Positions 1 through 9,164 of a stretch of DNA of 64,000 nucleotides are shown piece by piece. A program made the translations under genes and the position numbers. Source of the stretch: Chitinophaga pinensis (GTDB lineage: Bacteria > Bacteroidota > Bacteroidia > UBA7662); assembly GCA_945874665.1 (NCBI GenBank), contig CAMCHJ010000006.1, positions 44,351 through 108,350 on the forward strand, in the 5' to 3' direction. Every line of letters starts with the position of its first letter. Position 1 is the first letter of the stretch. Under the pieces are notes generated by a model. It was not told the DNA's origin and ran no database searches. It saw only the letters and a program-made list of their open reading frames with translations.

Positions 1-979
1 CATCCATGTTAATGGTAGCCCCTAGCGGCAGCACAAAGCTCGACACCTCATCCGACACCCCGAGGTGTTCTTCTACCCGCTCCATCGTAACTGGCAAGGT
101 AGCAGAGCTGGAGCTGGTAGAAAATCCAAGCATCTGAGCCGGGGCAATTCCTTTGAAAAAACGAACGTAGCTGAACTTGGTGAAAAGCTTGAACATGATT
201 GGGTAGATGATAAAAATCATGCAGCACAAGCCAATAATTACAGTGAGACTATATACACTAAGCGCTTGCAGCAGTTCAATGGCATCTGCGGGATTGTTGC
301 CAGCAAACTCGGCAATGAGCGAGGCCAGCAAGGCAAACACGCCATAAGGCGCCATGCCCATGATTAAATCAACCAGTTTGAGGATGATTTCATTTACACC
401 TTCAAAAAAACCACGCACATAGGTGGTCTTTTCGCGGGGCAGCAAAATGAGGGCAATGCCAAAAAAAACAGCAAAAAATACCACTTGCAGCATATTGGTA
501 TTGTCACCAAGGGCTTTGAAGAGGTTGTCGGGCACCATGTCAACCAGCGGCTGCAGCGGTCCTTGCTCGCTTACCATATCGGCTTTTTCTGTTTTTGAGG
601 CCGCTTCGGTGGCGTAGCGCGACTTAAGCTCGTCGCGTTTTTGGGTAGATAGATAGCTGCCGGGTTGCAATACATTTACAGTTACCAAGCCAATGGTGAT
701 GGCAATGACGGTAGTAGCTAGGTAAATGCCAATGGTTTTACCGCCGAGTCGCGACAATTTGCTCACATCACTCAAACTCGACACGCCCACGATCAGCGAG
801 GCGACAACCAGCGGCATCGCGATAAGCTTGAGGAGGTTAACGAACACCGTGCCCACCGGTTTAATCCAGTCAATCACAAAATCGTTCCAGCCCATGCTGC
901 TCGATAGCAAGCCAAAAAGCACGCCCAATACCAGGCCAATGATGATTTTCCAGTGGAGTGCGAGCTTCTTCTTTTTCAT
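1..979 (-). CDS. Dicarboxylate/amino acid:cation symporter (DAACS), C-terminus off the left edge
   Basis: Sodium- or proton-coupled uptake of dicarboxylates or acidic amino acids across the inner membrane. The start ATG is at 977-979, after a basic MKKKKLALHWK stretch leading into the first membrane helix. About 326 codons are present before the window ends. The serine-rich hairpin loop STSSSSATLP lies near residue 285-295, and LPLGATINMD, a DAACS signature that helps form the cation site, is at the cut edge. A polar insert near residues 125-150 lies between membrane helices. The gene is transcribed away from the aroC end and stands alone here. The missing part should be roughly the last quarter of the protein, including the second hairpin. 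Substrate cannot be told from sequence alone. Confidence 0.9.
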   Translation of the reverse strand, partial: MKKKKLALHWKIIIGLVLGVLFGLLSSSMGWNDFVIDWIKPVGTVFVNLLKLIAMPLVVASLIVGVSSLSDVSKLSRLGGKTIGIYLATTVIAITIGLVTVNVLQPGSYLSTQKRDELKSRYATEAASKTEKADMVSEQGPLQPLVDMVPDNLFKALGDNTNMLQVVFFAVFFGIALILLPREKTTYVRGFFEGVNEIILKLVDLIMGMAPYGVFALLASLIAEFAGNNPADAIELLQALSVYSLTVIIGLCCMIFIIYPIMFKLFTKFSYVRFFKGIAPAQMLGFSTSSSSATLPVTMERVEEHLGVSDEVSSFVLPLGATINMD

Positions 980-1108
980 GGAACGATTATTTCGGCTCGA
1001 ATTTAAGGTTTCGCGACCGAAAGCCGAAAATTAAGGGGAGATTATGTACAGATTAAATAGAAAAGAAGGCCTTTGAAAGTGTATCCACTCACCGCGAGCA
1101 ACAACTTC

Positions 1109-2188
1109 CTACAACTTTGCCAGCCGCAACCGCAACCAATGGTCGGCGAGCACGAGGGCCGTCATAGCTGCTACGATGGGCACCGCGCGCGGTACCACAC
1201 AGGGGTCGTGGCGGCCTTTGGCTTGTAGCTCGGTGGCCTCACCTCTGTTGGTAACCGTTTGTTGGTTTTTACTGATGGTGGCTACGGGTTTGAAGGCCAC
1301 ACGGAAGTAAATGTCTTCGCCATTGCTGATGCCGCCTTGGATACCGCCCGAATGATTGCTCTGCGTGCGCACCCTCCCTTCACGCTGCTCAAAAGCATCG
1401 TTAAATTGTGAGCCGCGACCCGCTGCTGCTGCGAAGCCGCTGCCTATTTCGAAGCCTTTTACGGCATTGATGCTGAGCATGGCCTTGGCCAAGTCGGCTT
1501 CAAGCTTGTCGAAAACTGGGTCGCCAAGACCAGCAGGCACCTTGCTAGCCACCGCCGTAATGACCCCGCCCACCGAATCACCTTCGGCTTTGAGTTGGGT
1601 GATGAGGGCTTCCATTTGGGTGGCGGTAGCGGCATCGGGACAACGTACAAGACTGTCGTCGATGCCTGTTAAATCAAGTTCTGTATAAGGCTTGTTGAGC
1701 TGGATTGGTCCCACTGCGCTCACAAAAGCCTGAATTTGCACTCCAGCTTGTCGCAAAAGCAATTGCGCCACGGCACCAGCTGCCACACGGGCGGCTGTTT
1801 CGCGGGCCGAACTGCGGCCACCACCACGATAATCGCGAAAACCGTAGCGCGCATCGTAGGTAAAATCGGCGTGCGAAGGCCTGTACACCGACTTCATGGC
1901 CTCATAATCGGCCGAGCGTTGGTCGGCATTGCGCAACAACATGGCCAAAGGCGTGCCCGTGGTTTTGCCATCAAACACCCCAGAAAGCACCTCTATTTGA
2001 TCTGCCTCATTGCGGTCGGTAGTCAGGGCACTTTGTCCCGGCCTACGCCGATCCATTTGTTGTTGAATAAAATCGAGGTCGAAGTCCAGGCCAGCGGGAC
2101 AACCATCGATGACCACGCCAATGGCTTCACCGTGCGACTCGCCAAAAGTGGTAACCCGAAAAACTTCTCCAAAACTATTGCCTGCCAT
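1109..2188 (-). CDS. aroC: Chorismate synthase
   Basis: Last step of the shikimate pathway: 5-enolpyruvylshikimate-3-phosphate to chorismate, using reduced FMN. The start is placed at the ATG at 2188, because the protein then opens with [20 protein letters not shown], the expected N-terminus; a longer frame to 2233 would run back into aroA. The family signatures GESHGEAIG (near residue 15) and [21 protein letters not shown] (around residue 120) are visible, as is [16 protein letters not shown] further on. At 359 residues it has normal length. It follows aroA with a 2-nt gap and is the last gene of the minus-strand aro operon. Confidence 0.97.
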   Translation of the reverse strand: MAGNSFGEVFRVTTFGESHGEAIGVVIDGCPAGLDFDLDFIQQQMDRRRPGQSALTTDRNEADQIEVLSGVFDGKTTGTPLAMLLRNADQRSADYEAMKSVYRPSHADFTYDARYGFRDYRGGGRSSARETAARVAAGAVAQLLLRQAGVQIQAFVSAVGPIQLNKPYTELDLTGIDDSLVRCPDAATATQMEALITQLKAEGDSVGGVITAVASKVPAGLGDPVFDKLEADLAKAMLSINAVKGFEIGSGFAAAAGRGSQFNDAFEQREGRVRTQSNHSGGIQGGISNGEDIYFRVAFKPVATISKNQQTVTNRGEATELQAKGRHDPCVVPRAVPIVAAMTALVLADHWLRLRLAKL

Positions 2189-2190
2189 TG

Positions 2191-3423
2191 TTACTGCTTT
2201 AAATCGAAGCCAAAATACTTTAAATGCGCCCAAAAATCGGGATAAGACTTTTGCACCACCTCGGGCTGGTCGAAAATTACGGTTTTTTGCGCAGCAGCGA
2301 GCAAACTAAAAGCCATGGCCATCCGGTGATCATCAAAACACTGAATCAATACCGTAGCTGGACCTGCTGGCACACCCCTCTCGAGCTGCAAAACATCGCC
2401 CTCTACCCGCACCTTCGCCCCAGCTGCCTCCAAATTAAGGCGTAGGGCCTCAATGCGATCGCTTTCTTTGAGACGAAGATTTGCCAATCCCTCAAAACGA
2501 GCCAAATGCCCTTTGATGGCGCACAAAACAAGTAGGGTGGGCATTAAATCGGGACAATCTTGCCCGTTGTACACCTGCAAAACTGTTTCGTCTGTTAGCT
2601 GATGCTGCAAGCGAAGTCCTGCCGCTGTTTGTTCAAACCCACAGCCCAAAGCTGCAAACCAGTCGGCTGCCTGCTGGTCGGCTTGCTCGGTTTGCAGCGA
2701 TAAATCGGTTAAAAGCAAGTCGGTATTTGGCACCAAAGCCGCAAAAGCCAACCAATAAGCGGCTGCCGACCAATCGGGCTCCACCAAAAAGCTGGTGGGA
2801 GCTTGGTAAGGCCGCGGAGCAACCTCCAAAACAGCACCTTGCCATTGCACTTGCGCTCCCCAAGACTGCATCAATTGCAGTGTTTGCTGGATATAAGGTT
2901 TGGAGATGGCTTCGCCTTGCAGTGTTAATTGAAGTCCGTTTGACAAATAAGGCGCTACCAGCAGCAAGGCGCTGATGTATTGCGAGCTCACGTTAGCTTC
3001 AATAGCCAATTCTTTGCCCTGAAGCTTGCCACCGCGGATGTGTAAAGGCGGATGGCCTTCTTCCCCCAAATAAACTATTTGCGCGCCTAAACTGCGCAAG
3101 GCATTTACCAGAGGCGCAATGGGGCGTTCGTGGGCGCGGTCGCTGCCACTGAGCCTGAATTCGCCGGTTTGCATGCATAAATAGGGCAACAGAAACCGCA
3201 TGACAGTTCCGGCCGGACCAGCAAATTTATCAGAAGAAAGGCTGGCCAAAGCTGCTTGCATCAAAAGGGTATCGTCAGCGGTAGAAAGTCCGTTCAAAAG
3301 CGTGCTGCCCCCCGCCAGCGCCCGCATCACCAACAAGCGGTTGCTGATGCTTTTAGAACCGGGCAACAACAAAGACCCTTGCAAAACCGTGGCCTTATTG
3401 GCACTCAGCTGCAAAGCACTCAT
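2191..3423 (-). CDS. aroA: 3-phosphoshikimate 1-carboxyvinyltransferase (EPSP synthase)
   Basis: Transfers enolpyruvyl from PEP to shikimate-3-phosphate, the step before AroC. The 410-residue protein shows the N-terminal substrate motif [10 protein letters not shown] (about residue 21), GTVMRFLLP (about 72) and the C-terminal [15 protein letters not shown] motif. It is slightly shorter than the E. coli enzyme, as is common in Bacteroidota. The alanine after GTVMRF in many sensitive enzymes is not obviously present; glyphosate class was not assigned. The start codon overlaps the aroB stop by 4 nt (ATGA), so translation of the two is probably coupled. Confidence 0.96.
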   Translation of the reverse strand: MSALQLSANKATVLQGSLLLPGSKSISNRLLVMRALAGGSTLLNGLSTADDTLLMQAALASLSSDKFAGPAGTVMRFLLPYLCMQTGEFRLSGSDRAHERPIAPLVNALRSLGAQIVYLGEEGHPPLHIRGGKLQGKELAIEANVSSQYISALLLVAPYLSNGLQLTLQGEAISKPYIQQTLQLMQSWGAQVQWQGAVLEVAPRPYQAPTSFLVEPDWSAAAYWLAFAALVPNTDLLLTDLSLQTEQADQQAADWFAALGCGFEQTAAGLRLQHQLTDETVLQVYNGQDCPDLMPTLLVLCAIKGHLARFEGLANLRLKESDRIEALRLNLEAAGAKVRVEGDVLQLERGVPAGPATVLIQCFDDHRMAMAFSLLAAAQKTVIFDQPEVVQKSYPDFWAHLKYFGFDLKQ

Positions 3424-4445
3424 GGATGGTTATAAATTTTTGACGCCAAGGCACGCAATTCGTCGGGCAATAATTGCTGGTCGAAAATAGCCTCCCCAAT
3501 CACCGTTGGCAAACTAAAGCTGATTTTTGCTCCGCGGTTCTTTTTATCCTGTAGCAACCAAGGCATTAGTGCCTCAATATGCGGCCAATGACACCCGGGT
3601 TGGTACGGCAACAAGACCTTGGTGATGTTGGTGCCGACTGTTTCAGACAAAACGCCTAAAGCAACCGCCAACCGCGTTTCGCCTAGCATCCCCATAAAAA
3701 CTGCCTCTCCATGCAGCAAAGGCTGCTGGCTATGCATAAAATAACTTTCGAGGGCATGCCCCAGCGTATGTCCAAAATTCAGCAGCTTGCGCTCCGCTTG
3801 CTCGGTGGGGTCGATGGCCACAATGTTAGATTTAATCTCTACCGCCCGCTGCAGCCACTCCAAAGCAGGAATTTCGGTGGGCGCGAGCTGCGAAAGGGCT
3901 GTAAACAGTGACTCATCTGCCAAAATACCGTGCTTAAACATCTCTGCTTTGCCACTGATGAGCTCGCGCTCCGGCAAGGTGCGCAGCAAAGCGGTATCGA
4001 ATAACACGGCTTCAGGTTCGTAAAAAAGTCCTACTGCGTTTTTAAATCCCTGCACATTGATGCCCGTTTTGCCACCTATCGCTGCATCAACCTGCGCCAA
4101 CAACGAACAGGGCACGTGTACACAGCGGATGCCTCGTTTGTAATTTCCGGCTACAAATCCCCCTAAATCGGTGATCATGCCCCCTCCCACGTTCACCAAA
4201 ACCGCATGGCGATCGGCGCCCGCTGCCAACAACTTCTGCCAAAGCGCAGTAGCCGTATCCATGTTTTTGTGTTCCTCCCCTGCGGCTACTTCCAACAAAG
4301 TGGCGTCGAGGGCGGCGGCCAAAGGCGCGGCATGCTGCCGGGTATTGGTATCGCACAGCAGCAACACTGAACTCGGTGCTAGCGCCAACAATTGGGCTCG
4401 CAACTCGCTGAGCAGCGATTGGGTAAAGACCAGCTGCGCAGCCAT
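3420..4445 (-). CDS. aroB: 3-dehydroquinate synthase
   Basis: Second step of the shikimate pathway: DAHP to 3-dehydroquinate, an NAD- and metal-dependent cyclisation. The 341-residue protein has the NAD-binding GGGMITDLGGFVAGNYKRGI segment (around residue 90), VPCSLLAQVDAAIGGKTGIN (around residue 110) and the metal-binding region NFGHTLGHALE with HGEAVFMGM. The start ATG at 4445 shares one base with the stop of the upstream DAHP synthase gene (TAATG), and the stop overlaps the aroA start. This gives an uninterrupted coupled chain through the operon. Confidence 0.96.
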   Translation of the reverse strand: MAAQLVFTQSLLSELRAQLLALAPSSVLLLCDTNTRQHAAPLAAALDATLLEVAAGEEHKNMDTATALWQKLLAAGADRHAVLVNVGGGMITDLGGFVAGNYKRGIRCVHVPCSLLAQVDAAIGGKTGINVQGFKNAVGLFYEPEAVLFDTALLRTLPERELISGKAEMFKHGILADESLFTALSQLAPTEIPALEWLQRAVEIKSNIVAIDPTEQAERKLLNFGHTLGHALESYFMHSQQPLLHGEAVFMGMLGETRLAVALGVLSETVGTNITKVLLPYQPGCHWPHIEALMPWLLQDKKNRGAKISFSLPTVIGEAIFDQQLLPDELRALASKIYNHP

Positions 4446-5554
4446 TAGGCGTCTTTTTTTACCGTTTCGCGAGCCTCTTTAAACATCTTTACTTGGGTAT
4501 TGATGCTTTCTTGGTGCAAGAGATGCAGCAGGCGGGTCATAAAGTGACTATCAATTTCGCTTTGAGCGGCCTTTTTGAGGCGGGAATTAAAAATTTCGCT
4601 CCAGCGCCGTGGCTGTAGGATGGTAATATCATTTTGGTTTTTAACGCGACCCACTTCCGAAGCAAGCTGCAAACGTTCCTGTAAAACAGCAATTAATCGA
4701 TTATCTACTTCGTCGATTTGGTTGCGAAGCTCTTCTAAGCGGGCGTTAAACACCACATCATCGGTTTGCTCGCGGCGGTAAATAAGTCCTGCCATCAGCT
4801 CCTTCAGCTCCTCCGGCGTTATCTGCTGCTTGGCGTCGCTCCATGCATTTACGGGATCGCTGTGGGTCTCAATCATCAAACCGTCGAAATCAAGGTCGAT
4901 CGCAATTTGCGCCAAATCAGGCACCAGCAAACTGTTGCCGCTGATGTGACTCGGGTCGCAAATCAAGAGTAAATCGGGCAAAAGGCGCTTGAGTTCAATG
5001 GGAATTTCCCAGTTGGGATGGTTGCGGAAGATACTTTTTTCGTAGCCTGAAAACCCCCTGTGGATGGCGCCCAACTGCCGAATACCAGCTTTGTTGAGGC
5101 GCTCGATGGCCCCAATCCAGAGCTCTAAATCGGGATTAACAGGGTTCTTAACCAGCATCGGCACCTCCGTACCTTGCACCGCGTCGGCGATGTCTTGCAC
5201 CATAAATGGATTTACAGTGGTACGGGCCCCAATCCACAACATGTTTACCCCAGCTTTTAAAGCTTCCTCTACATGTTTGGCGCTGGCTACTTCTACCATC
5301 AAAGGCAAGGCTAATTCTTGGGCAATTTCAACTGCCCAGCTGAGGGCTTCTTTGCCTACGCCTTCAAAGTTATTTGGGCGCGTACGTGGCTTCCAGATAC
5401 CAGCACGAACGATATCGGGACGCAAAGGCGCCATGCGACTGAGCGTAGCCCGGAATTGAGCGGGGGTTTCGGCACTGCAGGGACCACTGATCAACAACGG
5501 ACGGTCGTCGGGTTTCCAAGCACTTTTGGGTAGAATGTTCAACGCTGGATTCAT
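4445..5554 (-). CDS. aroG: Bifunctional DAHP synthase / chorismate mutase (type II)
   Basis: First step of aromatic amino acid synthesis joined to the branch-point enzyme chorismate mutase. The N-terminal ~265 residues are a KDO8P-synthase-like DAHP synthase with LLISGPCSAET near residue 20 and ICDPSHISGNS in the barrel. The C-terminal ~95 residues are an AroQ helical mutase domain, with ELRNQIDEVDNRLIAVLQER and a second helix set ending in a TRLLHLLHQESI segment. The start is the ATG at 5554; the longer open frame to 5656 would add 34 residues that do not match the family. In the related fused enzymes the mutase domain often acts in feedback control of the synthase. It is the first gene of the aro operon. 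Confidence 0.94.
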   Translation of the reverse strand: MNPALNILPKSAWKPDDRPLLISGPCSAETPAQFRATLSRMAPLRPDIVRAGIWKPRTRPNNFEGVGKEALSWAVEIAQELALPLMVEVASAKHVEEALKAGVNMLWIGARTTVNPFMVQDIADAVQGTEVPMLVKNPVNPDLELWIGAIERLNKAGIRQLGAIHRGFSGYEKSIFRNHPNWEIPIELKRLLPDLLLICDPSHISGNSLLVPDLAQIAIDLDFDGLMIETHSDPVNAWSDAKQQITPEELKELMAGLIYRREQTDDVVFNARLEELRNQIDEVDNRLIAVLQERLQLASEVGRVKNQNDITILQPRRWSEIFNSRLKKAAQSEIDSHFMTRLLHLLHQESINTQVKMFKEARETVKKDA

Positions 5555-5760
5555 GCTAATATTAACGCAAAGTAAAGCAGAAAGGTTGGCAAAATCGAAG
5601 ATTAGGCGTGTGAAACAAAAATTGCGCAGCCTGGTTGTTAAGCTCAAAAAGCACAAGCCCTCAAAAACACCAACAGCTTCACAAGAACCAGCAGTCTTCC
5701 TACCTGTTTTTTACCTTGCTGACGAGTGTGATTTTTAATTTATATGAAGCGCCGAAAGCT

Positions 5761-5768
5761 TAACTTTG
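5761..5768 (+). promoter_or_regulatory. Bacteroidota -7 promoter box for the proline dehydrogenase gene
   Basis: TAACTTTG matches the TAnnTTTG -7 consensus exactly and lies 18 nt before the ATG at 5787, giving a very short leader. No convincing TTG box is visible 19-21 nt upstream. The position supports the ATG start over an upstream TTG that lies inside the box. Confidence 0.6.
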
Positions 5769-5786
5769 CAACCGAAAACAGCACGC

Positions 5787-6965
5787 ATGGAGCCACATCC
5801 TCAACTCGATTTTACCAATACCGCCGTGGCTTTTGCCAGCAAGAGCAATGCCGACTTACGCAAGTCGTACTGGATGTTTAGAATGATGAATGCCAAATGG
5901 CTGGTTGATATCCTCTCAGCCGTAGCGCCTGTGGCCATCAAACTCCACTTGCCCATTAACTGGGCGGTAAAAGCCACCGTATACGATCAATTTTGCGGTG
6001 GGGAGTCGATTGCGGGCTGCGAAAAAACCATCAAAGAACTCGGCACCTATCAAATTGGTACCATCCTCGATTATTCAGTGGAGGGCAAGGAAAGCGAAGC
6101 GGAATTTGATGCCTGTCAGGCTGAGATTATTCGCACCATCGAAAAAGCCAAAGGCGATACACGGATTCCCTTTTCCGTCTTTAAAATCACCGGTGTTGTG
6201 CGTTTTGGCTTGCTGGAAAAAGTGCAGGCGGGCACTGTACTTACTGGCCTTGACCAAGCCGAGTGGCAGCGGGCGCAAGCACGGGTTCGGGGTATAGCTG
6301 CAGCCGCCCATGCCGCGCAGCAACCGCTTTTTGTAGATGCTGAAGAGAGCTGGATCCAGGATGCTATCGACGGTTTGGTAACGGAGCTGATGCTTGCCTT
6401 TAATCGGGAAGCACCCATTGTTTACAACACCATTCAATTGTACCGCCACGACCGACTGACCTATCTTAAAGAGGCCTGTGCAGCGGCCAAAGCGGCTGGT
6501 TATTGGTATGGGGTGAAGCTGGTGCGCGGCGCTTACATGGAAAAAGAGCGGGCACGGGCAGAGGAAATGGGCTATCCCTCACCCATCCAACCAAATAAAG
6601 CGGCCAGTGACCGTGATTATGATGAGGCTTTGCGCTTTTGCGTGGAAAATATCGAAGGTCTGGCAGTTTGCTCGGGCAGTCACAACGAGGCCAGCAATCA
6701 GCTACTGGCCCAACTAATGCAAGCAAAAGGGCTGCCAATGACGCACCCAAACATTTGGTTTGCGCAGCTGAAGGGCATGAGCGATCATTTAAGCTTTAAT
6801 TTGTCGCATGCCGGCTACAATGTTGCAAAATACGTACCCTACGGACCAGTACCTTCAGTGCTGCCTTACCTCATTCGCCGGGCGCAGGAAAACACCAGCA
6901 TTGCGGGACAAATGTCGCGGGAGCTCAGCTTATTACTCAAAGAGCGGCAGCGTCGACAAGGCTAA
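5787..6965 (+). CDS. Proline dehydrogenase (PRODH)
   Basis: FAD enzyme oxidising L-proline to pyrroline-5-carboxylate, the first step of proline catabolism. It is a stand-alone PRODH of 392 residues, not fused to P5C dehydrogenase as in PutA. The N-terminal FTNTAVAFASKSNADLRKSY is typical of the Bacteroidota form. The barrel core shows KLVRGAYMEKERARAEEMGY and the closing YVPYGPVPSVLPYLIRRAQEN, containing the paired arginines that hold the proline carboxylate. The ATG at 5787 is chosen because the upstream TTG at 5766 overlaps the -7 box. It is divergent from the aro operon and convergent with the CRY-DASH gene. Confidence 0.95.
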   Translation: MEPHPQLDFTNTAVAFASKSNADLRKSYWMFRMMNAKWLVDILSAVAPVAIKLHLPINWAVKATVYDQFCGGESIAGCEKTIKELGTYQIGTILDYSVEGKESEAEFDACQAEIIRTIEKAKGDTRIPFSVFKITGVVRFGLLEKVQAGTVLTGLDQAEWQRAQARVRGIAAAAHAAQQPLFVDAEESWIQDAIDGLVTELMLAFNREAPIVYNTIQLYRHDRLTYLKEACAAAKAAGYWYGVKLVRGAYMEKERARAEEMGYPSPIQPNKAASDRDYDEALRFCVENIEGLAVCSGSHNEASNQLLAQLMQAKGLPMTHPNIWFAQLKGMSDHLSFNLSHAGYNVAKYVPYGPVPSVLPYLIRRAQENTSIAGQMSRELSLLLKERQRRQG

Positions 6966-6994
6966 GTGCAGCTCGGTAGCGCTGCTCCAAATAA

Positions 6995-8284
6995 TTAAGA
7001 CTCGCCCCACAACCGCTGGTATTCGCCTTGCGGGTCGTAATTGGCGGCTTGTTTTTCAGGATTAAACACACGGTTTTCGCGCGGGTCGTTGCCCACCCCA
7101 GCCAAGTAGTTCCAGTTGCCGTAATTGCTGCAGGGGTCGTAATCGAGCAGTGCATGTTCGAACCAAGCCGCGCCTGCCCGCCAATCACATTTTAAGTGGT
7201 GCACCAAGTAACTGGCCACGTTTTGCCGACCACGGTTGCTCATAAAGCCTGTGACGCGCAATTCCCGCATATTGGCATCTATGAAAGCCTGTTGGGTGCG
7301 GCCTTCCTTCCACAATTCCAAGGCTTTGGCTTTAAAGGGATGTGCTTGTCCATTTTGTTTAATGCCGCCCGCTTGAAAGAGGGCAGCCCCATGTTTATGC
7401 GCCACAAAGCGAAAATAATCGCGCCACAACAACTCAAAAATAAGCCAATAAGTGCTTTGGTTGCTGATGCGCTCGCGTTCATACCGTTGTATTTCATGGT
7501 AGATAAAGCGGGGAGATAAGGCACCCACCGCCAACCAAGGCGAAAACTTGGAACTGTAGCCCTGTCCAACGAGTCCGTTGCGGGTTTCCTTATACTCCTT
7601 CAGCCGGTCTTCCTCCCAAATATAGCGCTGCAAACGGGCCAAACCAGCCGCTTCTCCCCCTTCAAAGGCCAAAACCGCACGGGCATCGGCTGCCGCTAAC
7701 GTTCCCCCTGTTTGCACTAAGCTGGGCCATTGCTGCCGACAGCCTACCACTCCCTGCATTTTTACTGGCGTGGGCCAAAGCTCCCGCACTTGGGCTTCCC
7801 TTTCGGTGCGCTTGCGGAAGTCGGTAAACACCTCCGGCAGGCGGGCCAAGGGAAAAGGCAAATCCTCGGGATGAAAAAGCGTGCTACCCCAAAAACCGTG
7901 GCATTCGAGTCCAGCCGCTTGCAAATTTTTCACCACCGCTGCCTCATCGGCCAGCTCCTCGGTGGTAGCCTCGCGGTGGTAAAACAGCCATTTGGCCCCT
8001 GTGCGCTCGGCCAAGGCTTGTAGTTCCTGCACGGGATTGCCCACTGCAATTTCCATCTCCACCCCTTTGGCGGCGAAAGCTTGATGCAGGGCTTGCACCG
8101 ACTGCATCAAAAACTGCAGGCGTTGTGCACCGCAGCGCTTAAAGCCGTAAAGCGTATCCTCAAACAACCGCCTGTCGAAGCAATAAAAAGGCACGATGGC
8201 CTCGGCTTTCTGCAAAGCACGATTGAGGGCTTCGTGATCGTGTAAACGCAAATCGTTGCGCAACCAGAGAATGGCGGTAGACAT
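6995..8284 (-). CDS. Cryptochrome DASH (photolyase family)
   Basis: FAD flavoprotein of the photolyase/cryptochrome superfamily. DASH members repair CPD lesions in single-stranded or looped DNA and some act as light sensors. The 429-residue protein has an N-terminal photolyase domain (LWLRNDLRLHDHEALNRA) and the DASH-type STLFHPEDLPF and FTDFRKRTE motifs around residues 135-165. The C-terminal FAD domain carries VTGFMSNRGRQNVASYL and the DASH-specific ending NYLAGVGNDPRENRVFNPEK. The start ATG at 8284 lies 24 nt from an AAAACTACC motif that is also found before the CPD photolyase gene at 11941. A second photolyase in the same island suggests distinct roles. Confidence 0.95.
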   Translation of the reverse strand: MSTAILWLRNDLRLHDHEALNRALQKAEAIVPFYCFDRRLFEDTLYGFKRCGAQRLQFLMQSVQALHQAFAAKGVEMEIAVGNPVQELQALAERTGAKWLFYHREATTEELADEAAVVKNLQAAGLECHGFWGSTLFHPEDLPFPLARLPEVFTDFRKRTEREAQVRELWPTPVKMQGVVGCRQQWPSLVQTGGTLAAADARAVLAFEGGEAAGLARLQRYIWEEDRLKEYKETRNGLVGQGYSSKFSPWLAVGALSPRFIYHEIQRYERERISNQSTYWLIFELLWRDYFRFVAHKHGAALFQAGGIKQNGQAHPFKAKALELWKEGRTQQAFIDANMRELRVTGFMSNRGRQNVASYLVHHLKCDWRAGAAWFEHALLDYDPCSNYGNWNYLAGVGNDPRENRVFNPEKQAANYDPQGEYQRLWGES

Positions 8285-8290
8285 ATTGCA

Positions 8291-8317
8291 TAAACAAAAT
8301 GCAACGGCGGTAGTTTT
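8291..8317 (-). promoter_or_regulatory. CRY-DASH promoter region with AAAACTACC motif
   Basis: Reading the minus strand, AAAACTACC (8317-8309) is followed after 6 nt by GCATTTTG (8302-8295), then by 10 nt and the ATG. GCATTTTG occupies the place of the -7 box. The photolyase gene at 11941 has the same motif, the same 6-nt gap, TATATTTG, and the same 10 nt to its ATG. The identical layout at two light-related genes argues for a shared control element. Confidence 0.55.
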
Positions 8318-8464
8318 TCTAAGGAAGCAGATAGCTAGATTATAATTGCTATCAACGCTTTAGTATTGATTAAAGCTGGGTAATGGAGCGTTTCACGAAT
8401 TATACAAAGGAGCATTGCCTTGCTGATTTATTTCTTAACAAGCAAAACAGAACCTCTTCAACGG

Positions 8465-8480
8465 TTCAAAACTACCCAGT
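8465..8480 (+). promoter_or_regulatory. Orphan copy of the photolyase promoter motif
   Basis: TTCAAAACTACCCAGT matches the element before the photolyase gene (11905-11920) at 15 of 16 positions. Its AAAACTACC core is 25 nt before an ATG at 8502 that opens a frame of only 13 codons, so no gene is evident behind it. The box at the -7 position, ATAATTAT, is a poor match to the consensus. It may be the relic of a lost photolyase-type gene or a binding site acting on the flanking genes. Confidence 0.4.
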
Positions 8481-8648
8481 TTCATAATTATCATAACAGG
8501 CATGATTCCATTCTTTGATGGGCGAAGCTTTGTAGTGATATGACACGTAAATCCAATCAACTAAGTAACAACACGCTGGTATAGATTTGGACAGCACCTT
8601 TTGTTCGTAAAACCCGCTTGCTTTACCATTTTCAAAGTTATTACGCTT
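8472..8648 (-). other. Unrecognised 58-codon open frame without a start codon
   Basis: Between two in-frame stops on the minus strand this frame reads as plausible protein, rich in Trp, Tyr, His and Cys, with YLVDWIYVSYHYK and IKEWNHACYDNYETG near its end. There is no ATG near its beginning; a GTG about 18 codons in could start a 40-residue peptide. I do not recognise it. It may be the tail of a decayed gene in the 470-nt gap between CRY-DASH and queD, or a chance open frame. Confidence 0.25.
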
Positions 8649-8690
8649 CTAAAAAGAAAAACACCACCCTTGCGTGCCTGGTCACGCCTT

Positions 8691-8728
8691 GTTTTGTTGA
8701 ACAATTTTATTCAAATGTTGAACAAAAC
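8691..8728 (+). promoter_or_regulatory. Operator-like repeat upstream of the pterin operon
   Basis: The 10-mer TGTTGAACAA occurs at 8695-8704 and again at 8716-8725, exactly 21 bp apart, which is two helical turns. The outer arms GTTTTGTTGAACA and TGTTGAACAAAAC are also near-perfect inverted repeats (one mismatch). A TTCAA half-site lies between them. The element ends 25 nt before the queD start. This is the expected form of a site for a dimeric regulator; which one is unknown. Confidence 0.5.
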
Positions 8729-8753
8729 TATATGACTGCTGTTTCTATAAGCA

Positions 8754-9164
8754 ATGAAAGTAACTGTATCACGGAAGGCGCACTTTAATGCTGCACATCG
8801 CCTTCACAATCCCAGCTGGGATGATGCCACCAACAAAGCTGTTTTTGGGAAGTGCAACAACGCCAATTACCACGGCCACAATTACGTAATGATTGTGCAT
8901 GTTACGGGCGAAATTGACCCACAAACGGGCTATGTCATGGACATGAAGGTGTTGGCCGATTTGATCGACGCAGAAGTTTGCGAGCGATTTGATCACATGA
9001 ACCTCAACATTGATACAACCGAATTTAAGGAACTCATTCCTTCTGCAGAAAATATTTGTGTGGTGATTTGGCAACTTTTGCGTGCGAAAATCGCCACCCA
9101 ATACGAATTAAAAGTAACTTTATATGAAACTGAACGGAACTATGTCGAATACGCAGGACAGTAA
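8754..9164 (+). CDS. queD: 6-pyruvoyltetrahydropterin synthase / 6-carboxytetrahydropterin synthase (PTPS/QueD family)
   Basis: Zinc enzyme acting on 7,8-dihydroneopterin triphosphate, the product of GTP cyclohydrolase I. The 136-residue single domain is of normal size. The first zinc His is in HFNAAHRLHN (about residue 15), and two more are in CNNANYHGHNY (about residues 40-50), preceded by the catalytic Cys typical of the family. DHMNLN and the final TERNYVEY pterin-binding Glu region are present. The family includes QueD (queuosine route), true PTPS (tetrahydrobiopterin route) and PTPS-III. Coupling to folE and an SDR leaves a biopterin-type product open. It overlaps the folE start. Confidence 0.9.
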   Translation: MKVTVSRKAHFNAAHRLHNPSWDDATNKAVFGKCNNANYHGHNYVMIVHVTGEIDPQTGYVMDMKVLADLIDAEVCERFDHMNLNIDTTEFKELIPSAENICVVIWQLLRAKIATQYELKVTLYETERNYVEYAGQ

